A stretch of 64,000 nucleotides of DNA from Legionella parisiensis (GCF_001467945.1 NZ_LNYQ01000013.1:576626-640625); one strand, 5' to 3'; counted from the stretch's first letter, positions 1-9,220 are shown. Program-made: numbers and translations. Notes: a model not told the origin generated them from the letters alone.

Positions 1-2
1 AA

Positions 3-401
3 TCAGAATCAAGTGATAATCCAGTCTATTATATTCAGTATGCTCATGCCAGAATATGTTCTGTACTAAGACAATTAAAGGAACGAGGTTTGCTTTGGGA
101 TAAAGCAATCGGGCTAAAGAATATTGATTTGCTAGATCAACCACATGAAACTCATTTGATTTCTTTAATTAGCAGATATCCGGAAATTGTGGATTTAGCG
201 GCAGCTCATTGTGAGCCTCATCAAGTGGCATACTATTTACGTGAAGTAGCCAATGGCTTACATAGTTATTATAATGCCGTTCAGCTTTTGTGTGAGCAAG
301 AGCAATTACGATGTGCACGTCTTTGTTTGCTGGCGGCGGTGCGTCAGGTATTAAAGAATGGTTTGGACTTATTGGGCGTATCAGCTCCTGAGAGTATGTG
401 A
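3..401 (+). CDS. argS: Arginyl-tRNA synthetase, C-terminal part
   Basis: Only the last ~132 residues are inside the window; the frame is open from base 3 without a start, so the gene begins upstream. The fragment opens with [14 protein letters not shown], a hallmark of the ArgRS C-terminal half, and continues as an all-helical DALR anticodon-binding domain ending near [19 protein letters not shown]. The enzyme charges tRNA-Arg with arginine in the cytosol. Its TGA (399-401) overlaps the ATG of the next gene (401), so the two are probably translationally coupled. The internal ATG-like start near base 90 is not the true start. Confidence 0.93.
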   Translation, partial: SESSDNPVYYIQYAHARICSVLRQLKERGLLWDKAIGLKNIDLLDQPHETHLISLISRYPEIVDLAAAHCEPHQVAYYLREVANGLHSYYNAVQLLCEQEQLRCARLCLLAAVRQVLKNGLDLLGVSAPESM

Positions 402-1135
402 TGACAAAAGAATATGGAAATAGGCGTTCTTCGCGGTCGCGAAGTAGTGCACCGCATCAGCTTTTAGTAAGTACGTTTACTTTTTTATTAGGTTATTTAG
501 CTGCTTCTTTTTTCGATATTGAGACCGTCAGCCACTGGATAAATTCCCAGGTTTTAGCTCATCAAGAAATAAAAAAAGAATCGACTAAACCAGAGGCACA
601 ACGTGCGATAATACCGCCTAAACCAAAATTTGAGTTTTATACCCTTCTGGCTAATGAAAAAGTTCCTAGTTCACAAGCCAATGCCAACTCCGCACCATCA
701 GTTCAACCTGCTGCATCTGTACCCACAAATGCGGCTGCTTCAGCTTCCACCTCAACACAAAAGACAACATCTGTTAATGTTGCTAGTGCAACAACTACAG
801 CAGTAGCCTCAGCACGAGCAAATACTTCTAATGCCCAACAGTATTCCGCTGGGATTAATAAAACACTTGCTGCAAAACCTGCTTCTTCAGCAGATAGAGG
901 AAAATTTTTGGTGCAAGTAGCTTCTTTTAAAGCACGCAAAGATGCAGAACAAATGAAAGGTACATTGATACTGAAAGGTTTTAGTGTGTACATCGTTCCT
1001 GTAAGTCATGCTACAAAAGGTAATTGGTTTAGGGTAGTCGTAGGACCTTATCCTAATCGAGCACTTGCCCAACAGGCTCAGATGGTTTTAGCCAGAAACG
1101 AACATCTGAACGGTATGGTTACTAGCGCTGGATAA
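401..1135 (+). CDS. SPOR-domain inner-membrane protein (FtsN-like)
   Basis: A 244-residue protein with FtsN-like architecture: a short basic cytoplasmic tail (residues ~1-20), one membrane helix (~22-40, LLVSTFTFLLGYLAASFF), a long Ala/Ser/Thr/Pro-rich periplasmic linker (~60-165), and a C-terminal SPOR domain (~167-244, starting GKFLVQVASF, with WFRVVVGPYPN). SPOR domains bind denuded glycan strands at the division septum, so a role in cell division or septal wall metabolism is inferred. It directly follows argS, as ftsN-like SPOR genes often do. ATG 401 is preferred; GTG 398 is in frame just upstream. Whether it is the true FtsN or another SPOR protein cannot be decided here. Confidence 0.8.
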   Translation: MTKEYGNRRSSRSRSSAPHQLLVSTFTFLLGYLAASFFDIETVSHWINSQVLAHQEIKKESTKPEAQRAIIPPKPKFEFYTLLANEKVPSSQANANSAPSVQPAASVPTNAAASASTSTQKTTSVNVASATTTAVASARANTSNAQQYSAGINKTLAAKPASSADRGKFLVQVASFKARKDAEQMKGTLILKGFSVYIVPVSHATKGNWFRVVVGPYPNRALAQQAQMVLARNEHLNGMVTSAG

Positions 1136-1433
1136 ACTTGGGGCACCTATTTACATTTCTACTATCTTGGCCACACTGAAGTATCTATCCTCATTTTTTT
1201 ATAAGAAATCGTGATGTGTCGTGCTATCTCAATAGATATTCTACTTGCTTACCACACCCCACGGCTTATCCCCGGGAGCCAGTTTTATTGCAAATTTTCT
1301 AGATCCCGCTAGAAACGCGAGACCTGGAAAAGGATAATGAAAAAACTGACGATCCCTCAGGAATTTTTGACTCAGGCTGGCGAAATGTAAATAAGTTTCA
1401 GTCGGTATGCAACGAAGAGCAACCAGAGTTTGT

Positions 1434-1772
1434 TTAGCGCCGAGCAACTACCTGAATGTTTGCTGTATTTTTGATTGCATGAGGTTTACTAATTCCTACC
1501 GTAATTTGAGAAACTTTAAATTGTTTTTTGATTAAATCGGCAACTTCATTGGCTACTGTTTCAATAAGTTGAAATGATTTTGATTCAACATAAAGAGTCA
1601 CACTGCTACAAAGTGCTTCGTAATCTATGGTTTTAGTCAAATCCTCCTGGCATGCACTGAAATCAGTATCAATACTAATATCAATTAATAATTGTTGATT
1701 AATGCGTTGCTCCCATTCGTAAACGCCGATTTTAGTACTTACATTAAGGGCTTTTATAATTAAAGTATCCAA
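1434..1772 (-). CDS. folB: Dihydroneopterin aldolase
   Basis: FolB converts 7,8-dihydroneopterin to 6-hydroxymethyl-dihydropterin and glycolaldehyde in folate synthesis. The 112-residue frame begins LDTLIIKALNVSTKIGVYEWE, which matches the usual FolB N-terminus, and continues with the conserved DYEALC, ETVANEVADLI and VGISKPHAI segments (the last holds the catalytic Lys region). I chose the TTG at 1772-1770 because homology starts there. The frame also runs up to an ATG at 1829, but those 19 residues have no family counterpart. The length fits the family (~115-120 aa). Confidence 0.85.
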   Translation of the reverse strand: MDTLIIKALNVSTKIGVYEWEQRINQQLLIDISIDTDFSACQEDLTKTIDYEALCSSVTLYVESKSFQLIETVANEVADLIKKQFKVSQITVGISKPHAIKNTANIQVVARR

Positions 1773-1847
1773 TGTTATTTCTACCAGACAAAAAAGAGTT
1801 ACTGATTTTAGCGAAATAATTATTCCCATGTAACCCCAACTCGATTC

Positions 1848-1946
1848 TTACACTGAAACGAGGCTAGGTATAAAGTCATGGAATGGTATCCCCGTTAATT
1901 GGCGCAGAGCATGCTGCGCAATTTGCTTGAGAGTCAATTTTCGCAT
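1848..1946 (-). CDS. Possible 32-residue small protein upstream of folB
   Basis: Below usual ORF cut-offs: ATG at 1946-1944, TAA at 1850-1848. The peptide starts MRKLTLKQIAQHALRQL and ends GIPFHDFIPSLVSV. It has the composition of a real coding segment (amphipathic helix followed by a Pro/Phe-rich end) and lies in the same orientation just upstream of folB. I see no strong Shine-Dalgarno sequence. It could instead be the surviving C-terminus of a decayed gene. Function unknown. Confidence 0.3.
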   Translation of the reverse strand: MRKLTLKQIAQHALRQLTGIPFHDFIPSLVSV

Positions 1947-2014
1947 TATTTTAGGTGGATATTACTGTAAGTATGTTAGCATTAGGGCATTTTTGATGAT
2001 GTTGGGATAACATG

Positions 2015-3073
2015 ATGTATGATCTGGATCAATCTCTGTTCCTCCGTGCTTTAAGACGACAACCTGTCGAACGAACTCCAGTATGGATGATGCGCCAAGC
2101 AGGACGATATTTGCCTGAATATCGAAAGACAAGAGCGCAGGCGGGTGATTTTTTAAGTCTTTGCAAGAATCCTGAACTAGCTTGTGAGGTTACTTTACAG
2201 CCTTTGCGCCGTTACGCATTAGATGCAGCGATTTTATTTTCCGATATTCTGACAATTCCTGATGCGATGGGATTAGGCTTATATTTTTCTGAAGGGGAGG
2301 GGCCTTGTTTTCATAGCCCCATACGCGATACGAAGGCAATTACGCACTTACAACTCCCTGAAATGGAGTCTCTAGCTTATGTAATGAATGCAGTGCGGCT
2401 TATTCGTCAAGAAATGCCAAAAGAGCTTCCTCTAATTGGTTTTGCTGGCAGCCCATGGACTTTAGCGTGTTATATGGTTGAGGGTAAAAGTACTAGAGAA
2501 TTTAAGCGTATCTTGCATTTGATCTATAGCGAAAGTGAAGCAGCACATATGTTGTTGCATAAATTGGCACTATCAGTAACAAATTACCTTATTGAGCAAA
2601 TTAAGGCAGGCGTTAATGCAGTGATGCTTTTTGACACCTGGGGTGGAATATTAACACCGGAAAATTATCAGAAATTTTCCCTTGAGTATATGCAGAAAAT
2701 TGTACAGCAAATTAAAGCACATTATTCCAATGTACCTGTTATTTTATTTACCAAAGGTGGTGGCCAGTGGTTAGAAAAAATGCTGATTACGGGTTGTGAT
2801 GCCTTGGGGATTGATTGGACATGTGATTTGGGTGAAGCGCGACGGAGAGTGGGTAAGCAAGTTGCATTACAAGGAAATCTTGACCCTGCCGTATTGCTGA
2901 CTTCTAAGCAATGTATTCGAGAACAAGTAAAAAATGTATTGGCATCCTTTGGAGCAGGTTCAGGACATGTCTTTAACCTTGGTCATGGTATTACACCTGA
3001 TGTCCCCCCCGAGCATGTTACTGCGATGATTGACGCTGTGCATGAGTTTAGCCCTTATTATCATCAAAAATGA
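2015..3073 (+). CDS. hemE: Uroporphyrinogen decarboxylase
   Basis: HemE decarboxylates the four acetate side chains of uroporphyrinogen III to give coproporphyrinogen III in haem synthesis. The ~352-residue protein has the signature [16 protein letters not shown] near the N-terminus, the [14 protein letters not shown] motif with the catalytic Asp, and [13 protein letters not shown] further on. The C-terminal [19 protein letters not shown] is the conserved closing motif. The length is typical. An ATG at 2012 directly precedes the chosen ATG (2015), which matches the usual M-x-D-L start. GGGA at 2003-2006 can serve as ribosome binding site for either. Confidence 0.97.
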   Translation: MYDLDQSLFLRALRRQPVERTPVWMMRQAGRYLPEYRKTRAQAGDFLSLCKNPELACEVTLQPLRRYALDAAILFSDILTIPDAMGLGLYFSEGEGPCFHSPIRDTKAITHLQLPEMESLAYVMNAVRLIRQEMPKELPLIGFAGSPWTLACYMVEGKSTREFKRILHLIYSESEAAHMLLHKLALSVTNYLIEQIKAGVNAVMLFDTWGGILTPENYQKFSLEYMQKIVQQIKAHYSNVPVILFTKGGGQWLEKMLITGCDALGIDWTCDLGEARRRVGKQVALQGNLDPAVLLTSKQCIREQVKNVLASFGAGSGHVFNLGHGITPDVPPEHVTAMIDAVHEFSPYYHQK

Positions 3074-3571
3074 TCTCAATTGTGGGTATGATGTGTCTGA
3101 GCTGCCGTCAGTTTTTTGATAAGAACCGCTACAAATTTTTTCGCCTATGTACCACGCTTTATGCGCGGTGCGTAGGGTACGTTGATGCGTTAGAATAGCA
3201 ATTGTAATTCACTCATGGTTGCTTGTTGGTTTAAAGCTAACATGGTTTTGTTCCGAGCAAGTATTATGTTGGGAGAAAATACTAAATTGAGTGAGATTCT
3301 TTACTGATTTCACCGGTATATTTTCTTCCTCCTCGGAGAGATCTTCAATACTCGGAACTTGGAGAATTTTATAACGATCTTTTTCAAGAAGATGTATGCT
3401 GATTTCGCCTCAGTCATCATCATCTTCTTGATTCCGTTAATCAAAATTTTTCTTGCACTGTCGAAGTTAACATAATCATTTCATTGTTGTTAAAAATAAC
3501 CGTAAAGGATAAGATGGACCTATCCGGTGGAATCAAAGGATAGCTTGCATGAAAGGAAGTAGAGCCAGTAG
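3074..3571. other. ~500-bp gene-free region after hemE
   Basis: No intact gene. Bases ~3145-3190 hold an imperfect palindrome-rich stretch (ACCACGC ... GCGCGGTGCGTAGGGTAC), of the type seen in dispersed intergenic repeats. Bases 3210-3430 on the minus strand look like a gene remnant, listed separately. The end of the region carries AAGGAAG (3553-3559), a possible ribosome binding site for the next gene. Confidence 0.5.
3210..3430 (-). pseudogene. Possible remnant of an acidic hypothetical protein
   Basis: Read on the minus strand, the frame QEDDDD, a TGA, then GEISIHLLEKDRYKILQVPS followed by IEDLSEEEENIPVKSV and ending SFKPTSNHE before a TGA at 3212-3210 looks like coding sequence. It has no start codon in the last 60 codons and a stop inside, so it is at best the decayed C-terminus of a lost gene. 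I do not recognise the family. A chance open frame is possible. Confidence 0.25.
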
Positions 3572-3580
3572 TTGGATAAT

Positions 3581-4258
3581 ATGAATCCTCTCTATAAACA
3601 ACTCATCCGATCTTCAATTTTAGGGACGCTTGTTATGCTGGCGCTCCTTTTTCTCTGCGCAGGAACCCTGGATTATTGGCAAGGATGGGTATATATGGCA
3701 GTGTTTATCATTGCCTCTGCGACATACAGCGTGTACTTGGCAAAACATGATCCAGCTCTTCTTAAGCGTCGTACTGAAATAGGCATATCCTATGAAAAGG
3801 AACTTGCGCAGAAAATCATTATCTTTTGTCTCTATGTCACAAGTATTGTGCTTATTGTCTTGGCGCCGCTAGATGTACGCTTTGGCTGGTCGTCAGTACC
3901 ATGGTACGCTTCGATCATTGGTGATGCATTTGTTGTTTTCTCATTCTACATTTTCTATCTTGTCGCGAAAGTAAACACTTATGCTGCTGCCAACATTCGT
4001 GTTGAGCAGGAACAAAAGGTGATTTCGGCTGGTTTGTATGGATTCGTCCGCCATCCGATGTACTTTGGCGCTATGTTCCTGTTCATCGGTACTCCGCTTG
4101 CGCTGGGATCGTGGTGGACACTGCTTTTGACCCCCATCTTCTTGTCAATTCTGGTTGCCCGCATCCTGAATGAGGAGAAAATACTCTCAAGGGATTTACC
4201 AGGATATACGGAATACCAAAAAAAAGTCACGACTCGGCTTATACCTTTCATTTGGTAA
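3581..4258 (+). CDS. Isoprenylcysteine/phospholipid methyltransferase-family membrane protein
   Basis: A ~225-residue integral membrane protein with about five hydrophobic segments and the C-terminal signature of the ICMT/PEMT-like methyltransferases: GLYGFVRHPMYFGAMFLFIG, LALGSWW, then NEEKILSRDLPGYTEYQKK and RLIPFIW. The RHPxY and EE motifs bind S-adenosylmethionine and shape the active site in this family. The substrate (isoprenylcysteine, lipid or other) cannot be told from sequence. ATG 3581 is chosen; an in-frame TTG at 3572 is closer to the AAGGAAG at 3553-3559 and could be used instead. Confidence 0.8.
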   Translation: MNPLYKQLIRSSILGTLVMLALLFLCAGTLDYWQGWVYMAVFIIASATYSVYLAKHDPALLKRRTEIGISYEKELAQKIIIFCLYVTSIVLIVLAPLDVRFGWSSVPWYASIIGDAFVVFSFYIFYLVAKVNTYAAANIRVEQEQKVISAGLYGFVRHPMYFGAMFLFIGTPLALGSWWTLLLTPIFLSILVARILNEEKILSRDLPGYTEYQKKVTTRLIPFIW

Positions 4259-4537
4259 CTGTTACAACGATGACACGACAAAATTCTTTGATTCAGTTTT
4301 TTTATTACTACCCGATGAGACTGAGGAGATGCAGTGCCTAAATTCTGCTTGGGAATTTTTTGGTACCCGCCTCTATGTTAAATGGAATAATGTATGCAAT
4401 AATGATTTTCAAGCAATGGCTTTTAATATTGGAGTCAATGCCTGTGAAGTCAAGTTATTTATAAATAGCTTGTTCAATCATAGATGAAAAGATGGATTCT
4501 TCTCTACGTATAACCAAAGAAAGGGATGTCGTTCATT

Positions 4538-5572
4538 ATGACACACTCTCAAAAAATTACTAATGACATTCTTATTGATTTGGCGCTACAAGGTGGTGGA
4601 GCTCATGGGGCTTTTACATGGGGCGTATTAGATCGTTTATTAGAAGAAAAGAAGCTGCGAATTGATGGTATCTCTGGCACATCTGCTGGCGCTATGAATG
4701 CTGTAGCCCTTGTTGATGGTTATACCAAAGGCGGTTCGGAGGGCGCACGTAATTCACTGGAATTGTTCTGGAAGAACGTCTCTGACGCAGCACGGTTTAG
4801 TCTTTTACAACGTGGACCTCTTGATATTCTTCTGGGCCAATGGTCGCTTGATTATTCTCCTTTTTTCATTGCCATGGATATTTTGTCTCGAGTGTTTTCT
4901 CCATACGATCTTAACCCGTTAGGGATAAATCCGCTCCGCGATATTTTAGCAAAAACCATTGATTTCAAAGGATTGTCACGAAGTTCAATCAAATTATTCA
5001 TTACGGCGACAAATGTTAGCACCGGAAGAGGAAGAGTATTCCGCAATAACGAAATCACTCCTGAGGTACTTCTTGCCTCGGCATGTTTACCTACAATGTT
5101 CAAGGCCGTCGAGATCAATGGTGAACACTACTGGGATGGAGGCTACTCAGGAAATCCCACAATTACACCGCTTGTACGCGAATGTAAATCACAAGATACA
5201 ATTTTAGTACAAATTAATCCTGTGACACGACCAGCTTTTCCCCAATCAGCAAAAGATATCCTTAATCGATTGAACGAAGTTTCGTTCAACGCAGTGTTAC
5301 TCAAAGAACTTCGTATGATTGCTTTATTACGACAATTGGCTTATTCAGATGACTCTGAAGGGGCAAAATGGGCAGGCATGCGCATACACCGAGTAAGTAG
5401 TGACCTTATGCTTGAGCTCGGCTCTTCCTCCAAACTCAATGCTGAATGGGACTTTTTGCTCATGCTTCGAGATAAAGGGCGTCAGTCTGCTGAAGCATTT
5501 CTCACGGAGCACGCGAATGACCTTGGCCGACGTTCATCCCTAGACCTTGATGTCTTACTTGAAGGCGTTTAG
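4538..5572 (+). CDS. patD: Patatin-like phospholipase, PatD-like
   Basis: A 344-residue patatin domain protein with a Ser-Asp dyad: oxyanion-hole LQGGGAHGAF near residue 20, nucleophile GTSAGA (Ser ~49), and the DGG motif in YWDGGYSGN (Asp ~200). It should hydrolyse acyl esters of phospholipids. L. pneumophila has a bdhA-patD operon linked to 3-hydroxybutyrate use and amoeba infection. The neighbouring GntP-permease remnant fits that context, though no bdhA is seen here. ATG 4538 gives usable spacing from AAAGGG (4520-4525); the in-frame ATG 4526 sits directly on that site. No signal peptide is seen. The gene symbol is inferred. Confidence 0.85.
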   Translation: MTHSQKITNDILIDLALQGGGAHGAFTWGVLDRLLEEKKLRIDGISGTSAGAMNAVALVDGYTKGGSEGARNSLELFWKNVSDAARFSLLQRGPLDILLGQWSLDYSPFFIAMDILSRVFSPYDLNPLGINPLRDILAKTIDFKGLSRSSIKLFITATNVSTGRGRVFRNNEITPEVLLASACLPTMFKAVEINGEHYWDGGYSGNPTITPLVRECKSQDTILVQINPVTRPAFPQSAKDILNRLNEVSFNAVLLKELRMIALLRQLAYSDDSEGAKWAGMRIHRVSSDLMLELGSSSKLNAEWDFLLMLRDKGRQSAEAFLTEHANDLGRRSSLDLDVLLEGV

Positions 5573-5575
5573 TTC

Positions 5576-5955
5576 GTGGGAATCCCCTGGATTCTATTTG
5601 GACTATTATTTCTTATCGTTATGGCGTTTCGCAGCTGGAGCATATTGCTTCTTACACCAGCTGCAGCATTAATCGGCTCTCTTGGCAGCACTAATTTGGC
5701 TTTAGCACAGGCATATGGAATTGATCTTGCCTTATTGCATCGTATCGCTATTATTTCCTCGGGCACACTGGAGAGCCTCCTCATAATGGAGCTTTTCTGA
5801 CACTTCTTTCAGTATGCCAAGCAACACATCGCGAAAGTTATTTTGATATTTTGGTTGTGGTAATCATTGGAGCAATTATTGCGCTCGGTGTTGTTATCGT
5901 TAACCTCGTTTTTTGGTTCATTTTGAAGCAATTTGGTTATAACACTACTCTATAA
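5576..5955 (+). pseudogene. GntP-family permease remnant (internal deletion plus frameshift)
   Basis: The GTG at 5576 opens a hydrophobic N-terminus typical of GntP/gluconate-type permeases (ILFGLLFLIVMAFRSW, then ILLLTPAAALIGSL). Near residue 45 the frame jumps to what is normally the C-terminal end, IISSGTLESL. One base is missing at ~5777; restoring it continues PHNGAFLTLLSVCQATHRES and then YFDILVVVIIGAII to a TAA at 5953-5955. Most of the ~450-residue transporter is therefore deleted and the rest is frameshifted. These permeases often import gluconate or 3-hydroxybutyrate. It follows the patatin gene by 3 bases, suggesting a former operon. Confidence 0.8.
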
Positions 5956-6013
5956 AGACAAGATTGGAAGAGCTAGGATCAGTAGACCCTAGTATTTATG
6001 GCAAATAGAGTGT

Positions 6014-7345
6014 TTATTCGTTCCTAAACTGCCTACTTAATTGAATGGCCATTTCTATTGATTGTTCATAGTTGAGGCGCGGATCAACCAGACTATGATA
6101 AGCTTTTTTGAGATCATCAGCGGCTAAACCGCGAGCACCGCCAATGCATTCTGTAACATTATCACCAGTCAGTTCAAAATGAACGCCACCTAGATAACTA
6201 CCCATATTGCGATGAATTTCCAAAGCTTGTTTTAGTTCCAAGAGGATGTTGTCAAAGTGACGTGTTTTAATGCCATCCGCTGTAGTTTCTGTATTACCAT
6301 GCATGGGATCACAAGACCAGGTAACTGGGATTTTTGTTTTTCTCACTGCTTCAATAAGAGGGGGGAGGAGTTTATCTATGTGTCGTGCTCCGAGACGAGT
6401 AAACAACAAAAGCCGTCCTTCTTCACGCAGGGGATTAGCTCGGTTCAATACTTCTTCTAGCCATTCGGGAGTGGCTCCAGGTCCGATTTTGATGCCAATA
6501 GGATTTTCTACTCCACGTAAAAATTCCAAATGCGCACTGTCAATTTGGGCCGTGCGCATACCAATCCAGGGAAGGTGAGTAGAAAGGTTATACCATAAAC
6601 CATCTTCCATTCGGGTCAATGCTTGTTCGTAGTGCAAATGCAGTGCTTCATGAGAAGTATAAAAATCGACTTTGGATAAATTACTGGATTGTATGCCACC
6701 AATAGTATCTAAAAAGTCCAACGCGTCAGCAATCGATTTAACCAGAGTTTGGTATTCTTCTTTTTGCTTTGAATGTTCAACAAAGCTTAAGTCCCACTGT
6801 TGAGGGTGGTTAAGACTTGCAAAACCACTATCGAGCAAACTACGAATAAAATTTAAGGTAATTGCTGAGCAGTTGTAAGCTTGCAACAATAGTTTTGGAT
6901 TGGGTTCACGCGCTTCTTGAGTAAATTCTGGAGAATTGACCAGATCACCTCGATAACTGGGTAAAGTAATACCCTCAATGGTTTCATAATCCGAAGAACG
7001 GGGTTTTGCATATTGCCCGGCGATGCGCCCCACACGTATAATGGGCTTTCGTAAGCCATGTAATAAAATCAAACTCATCTGTAAAATGATTTTTAATTTA
7101 TTACTTATAATTTCTGAACGACAATCATTAAACGACTCAGCACAGTCACCACCTTGAAGAATAAAGGCTTCTCCACGTCCAGCACGTGCAATTTCTTTTT
7201 TTAAATTTTTTACTTCACTACTGGTAACTAGTGGAGGTAAAAGGCTCAGTTGCTCTACAATTTTATTTAACTGTTGGTTATCAGCATAAGCTGCAGCTTG
7301 TAAGTACGAGTACTGGAGCCAAGACGTAGGCGACCATTTTTGCAT
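6014..7345 (-). CDS. Class II 3-deoxy-D-arabino-heptulosonate 7-phosphate synthase
   Basis: This enzyme condenses phosphoenolpyruvate and erythrose 4-phosphate, the first step of the shikimate pathway. The 443-residue protein is of the plant/actinobacterial class II (AroH-II) type. It starts MQKWSPTSW and contains GGDCAESF, VGRIAGQYAKPRS, the metal-site segment WSCDPMHGNT, and the C-terminal GGVHFELTGDNVTECIGG. The reading frame extends 31 codons further up (to 7438), but family homology begins at the ATG 7345-7343. It stands alone, away from other aro genes in this window. Confidence 0.93.
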   Translation of the reverse strand: MQKWSPTSWLQYSYLQAAAYADNQQLNKIVEQLSLLPPLVTSSEVKNLKKEIARAGRGEAFILQGGDCAESFNDCRSEIISNKLKIILQMSLILLHGLRKPIIRVGRIAGQYAKPRSSDYETIEGITLPSYRGDLVNSPEFTQEAREPNPKLLLQAYNCSAITLNFIRSLLDSGFASLNHPQQWDLSFVEHSKQKEEYQTLVKSIADALDFLDTIGGIQSSNLSKVDFYTSHEALHLHYEQALTRMEDGLWYNLSTHLPWIGMRTAQIDSAHLEFLRGVENPIGIKIGPGATPEWLEEVLNRANPLREEGRLLLFTRLGARHIDKLLPPLIEAVRKTKIPVTWSCDPMHGNTETTADGIKTRHFDNILLELKQALEIHRNMGSYLGGVHFELTGDNVTECIGGARGLAADDLKKAYHSLVDPRLNYEQSIEMAIQLSRQFRNE

Positions 7346-7577
7346 AAAAAACCCATGTAACTTTTTTGAGTCTAAGTATGGAATAAATGAACACATACTG
7401 CAAGAGAACTGCACCCTAAATGATAAAGCTTTACCCATCTTTATGTCTATGTATAGAAACTTTAGCGGTCTTTGAGGACAAAGGAAGAAGGATTTATGCC
7501 CTAATAGAGAATATTAAATATAATTATGAGCTATGCGTCTGACAACGTCAGCTGCTGCAGGTGCTTGAGTGTCATTA

Positions 7578-8900
7578 TCAACTATTGTTCGTGGTAAGAC
7601 TATTAAGATCTTCGAATGTTTCTATTGTATCCTTCATTACAGACATAATTGAATCTCGTTTTGCGTACACGATGCCGCCCAGCAAGAAACAGCCTGCAGC
7701 AAAAAGAGAGTATTTTATCAAAGAACTCGTATAGGATTTTTTCTCCACCGGTAAAGTAATTTCCTTATCAGTATCATACCAATCTGGTAAATTATTTCTG
7801 TCATATAGTTCATGAGAATCAGTATTATCCAATACAAAAAAAGAATAGGTATCCGCATTATTAATCGCCCTTGATGTAACTTTGCAACATTCACTTGGAG
7901 TAGTTCTGGGTAAAGCTCGAAAATCCTCAGGATAGGGTCGTTCTTCAGTGCTGTTTTTTATTGCTTTTCGGCCATGATAATATCCTCTATCATTGACAAA
8001 ACCATATCGATGTGAAGATTCATGGAGCAATGTTCCTAATGCCTTAGAGGGATTATCTGTAAGCATGCGATAATCAATATGGATTGCCCCAAAATAGTCT
8101 CTGACGCATACTACTTCTCCGTTATCATTTTTTATTTCATGACCAAAAACATATCCAACTACAGTATTATTAGGATTATTAATTAAAGATCGTCTGATGT
8201 TACTGATGTACACCTTATTAGGTTGAGATTCGACATTTTTAGCATGATAAAGCATTAGCCCTCTAAGTAATAAATGATAATTCAGTTTTGCTCCATTAAC
8301 CGTTGATTGAGTGTTAATTTGCGGAATTACGCCATTAATATTGAGTTCTACCGGGTTATTGTCTTTATTTTCATAATAAAATAGAGACCATTGATCATTT
8401 GCTCTTACCAAGGCATAAGTTTTTTCTGCAAATGCCCCGATTTCATGCCTCAAGGGCTTATGATCCATTATTTCAAGAGAGATGTTTAATTGCCTGTTTA
8501 ATCCTTTATAAGTTTTTAGGAGGTTGTTTTTAATTGATTCTATGTTGTCAAGAATAGTACCTATTGAATTACCCCCGGTAATAGAAATATAAAAATGCCT
8601 TTTTAACATTTTTAAAGCATGTAACACTTCAGCAGGAGCTTCATCATCAATCAACATCTGCTTAATATTTATATTTCTTTGATTTTTAATTCCCTGATCA
8701 TAGCTATTTAAATAATCTTGGAGTTGAGTTAATAAGTATAGAGTTCTTTCCAGTCTTATTACGGATTCATTATAAATTTGATTAAGTGTTTCTTTTTCTT
8801 GTTTCGTTAATGTGCCATCTCTGGACTTTAATGAAACAACCGTCCTATCTTGTGTAATATACTCAGGTTTTTTTTTCGATTTTTTAGGATCTTTTGGCAT
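7578..8900 (-). CDS. Aspzincin-like (M35-type) metalloprotease-domain protein, candidate effector
   Basis: A 440-residue protein without a signal peptide. Residues ~1-170 are Lys-rich and helical. The C-terminal half holds LLHESSHRYG (HExxH at 293-297), an Asp seven residues on (GFVNDRGY, D304), and INNADTYSFF about 40 residues later. This order (HExxH, Asp ligand, NAD-x-Y) matches the aspzincin/lysine-specific metalloendopeptidase domain. A single hydrophobic helix (~395-415, YSLFAAGCFLLGGIVYA) precedes a short Thr/Glu-rich tail. AAGGA spaced ~7 bases supports the ATG. Lack of a secretion signal plus a protease domain in Legionella suggests a Dot/Icm substrate, but this is inference. Confidence 0.65.
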   Translation of the reverse strand: MPKDPKKSKKKPEYITQDRTVVSLKSRDGTLTKQEKETLNQIYNESVIRLERTLYLLTQLQDYLNSYDQGIKNQRNINIKQMLIDDEAPAEVLHALKMLKRHFYISITGGNSIGTILDNIESIKNNLLKTYKGLNRQLNISLEIMDHKPLRHEIGAFAEKTYALVRANDQWSLFYYENKDNNPVELNINGVIPQINTQSTVNGAKLNYHLLLRGLMLYHAKNVESQPNKVYISNIRRSLINNPNNTVVGYVFGHEIKNDNGEVVCVRDYFGAIHIDYRMLTDNPSKALGTLLHESSHRYGFVNDRGYYHGRKAIKNSTEERPYPEDFRALPRTTPSECCKVTSRAINNADTYSFFVLDNTDSHELYDRNNLPDWYDTDKEITLPVEKKSYTSSLIKYSLFAAGCFLLGGIVYAKRDSIMSVMKDTIETFEDLNSLTTNNS

Positions 8901-9010
8901 TTTGGTTTCCTTAATTCATTCGAAATTTAGCTCGAATTCAATTCAATATGTTTTCGTCGAATACCAAAAAATCCTAATCACTCATCCTAAGTTGTAAAAA
9001 GCAAGTATAT

Positions 9011-9220
9011 TCACTGGAGTGAAACCATTTGCTTAAGAGTATTTAAATTCAACTTCCAAGCCCAATATTGTACATCAGTTAATCTTAATGAATTATTAAG
9101 TGCCATACGCTGCATAAAATTTGCGAAAAGCGGTGAGGATGGTAAAAATAATTTTAATGAAAAGCCGGTAAACTTAGAGGGTAGAAATCTATGAAGAAAT
9201 GGCAAGCATTCTAATTTCAA
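9011..9220 (-). CDS. Small hypothetical protein (69 aa)
   Basis: The frame starts with TTG (9220-9218), preceded by AGAAGG at a good distance of about 7 bases. It begins MKLECLPFLHRFLPSKFTGF, is hydrophobic and basic, and ends DVQYWAWKLNLNTLKQMVSLQ. There is no recognised domain. It runs divergently from grpE. The ribosome binding site favours a real gene, while the length and lack of known homology argue for caution. Confidence 0.35.
   Translation of the reverse strand: MKLECLPFLHRFLPSKFTGFSLKLFLPSSPLFANFMQRMALNNSLRLTDVQYWAWKLNLNTLKQMVSLQ

Noticed and set aside
90-401. Separate 103-aa gene at the left edge
   Set aside because: The frame is open from base 3 with ArgRS sequence before base 90; it is the end of argS.
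703-993. Antisense frame in the SPOR gene
   Set aside because: Arises from Ala/Ser/Thr-rich codons of the linker read backwards.
1241-1447. 68-aa minus-strand frame after the SPOR gene
   Set aside because: No ribosome binding site or known domain; it overlaps the end of folB and probably reflects repeat-like sequence.
1434-1829. folB starting at ATG 1829
   Set aside because: The first 19 residues have no family counterpart; homology starts at the TTG at 1772.
4170-4487. 105-aa frame after the methyltransferase
   Set aside because: Its first third is a shadow of the methyltransferase C-terminus and the rest has no recognisable domain or start.
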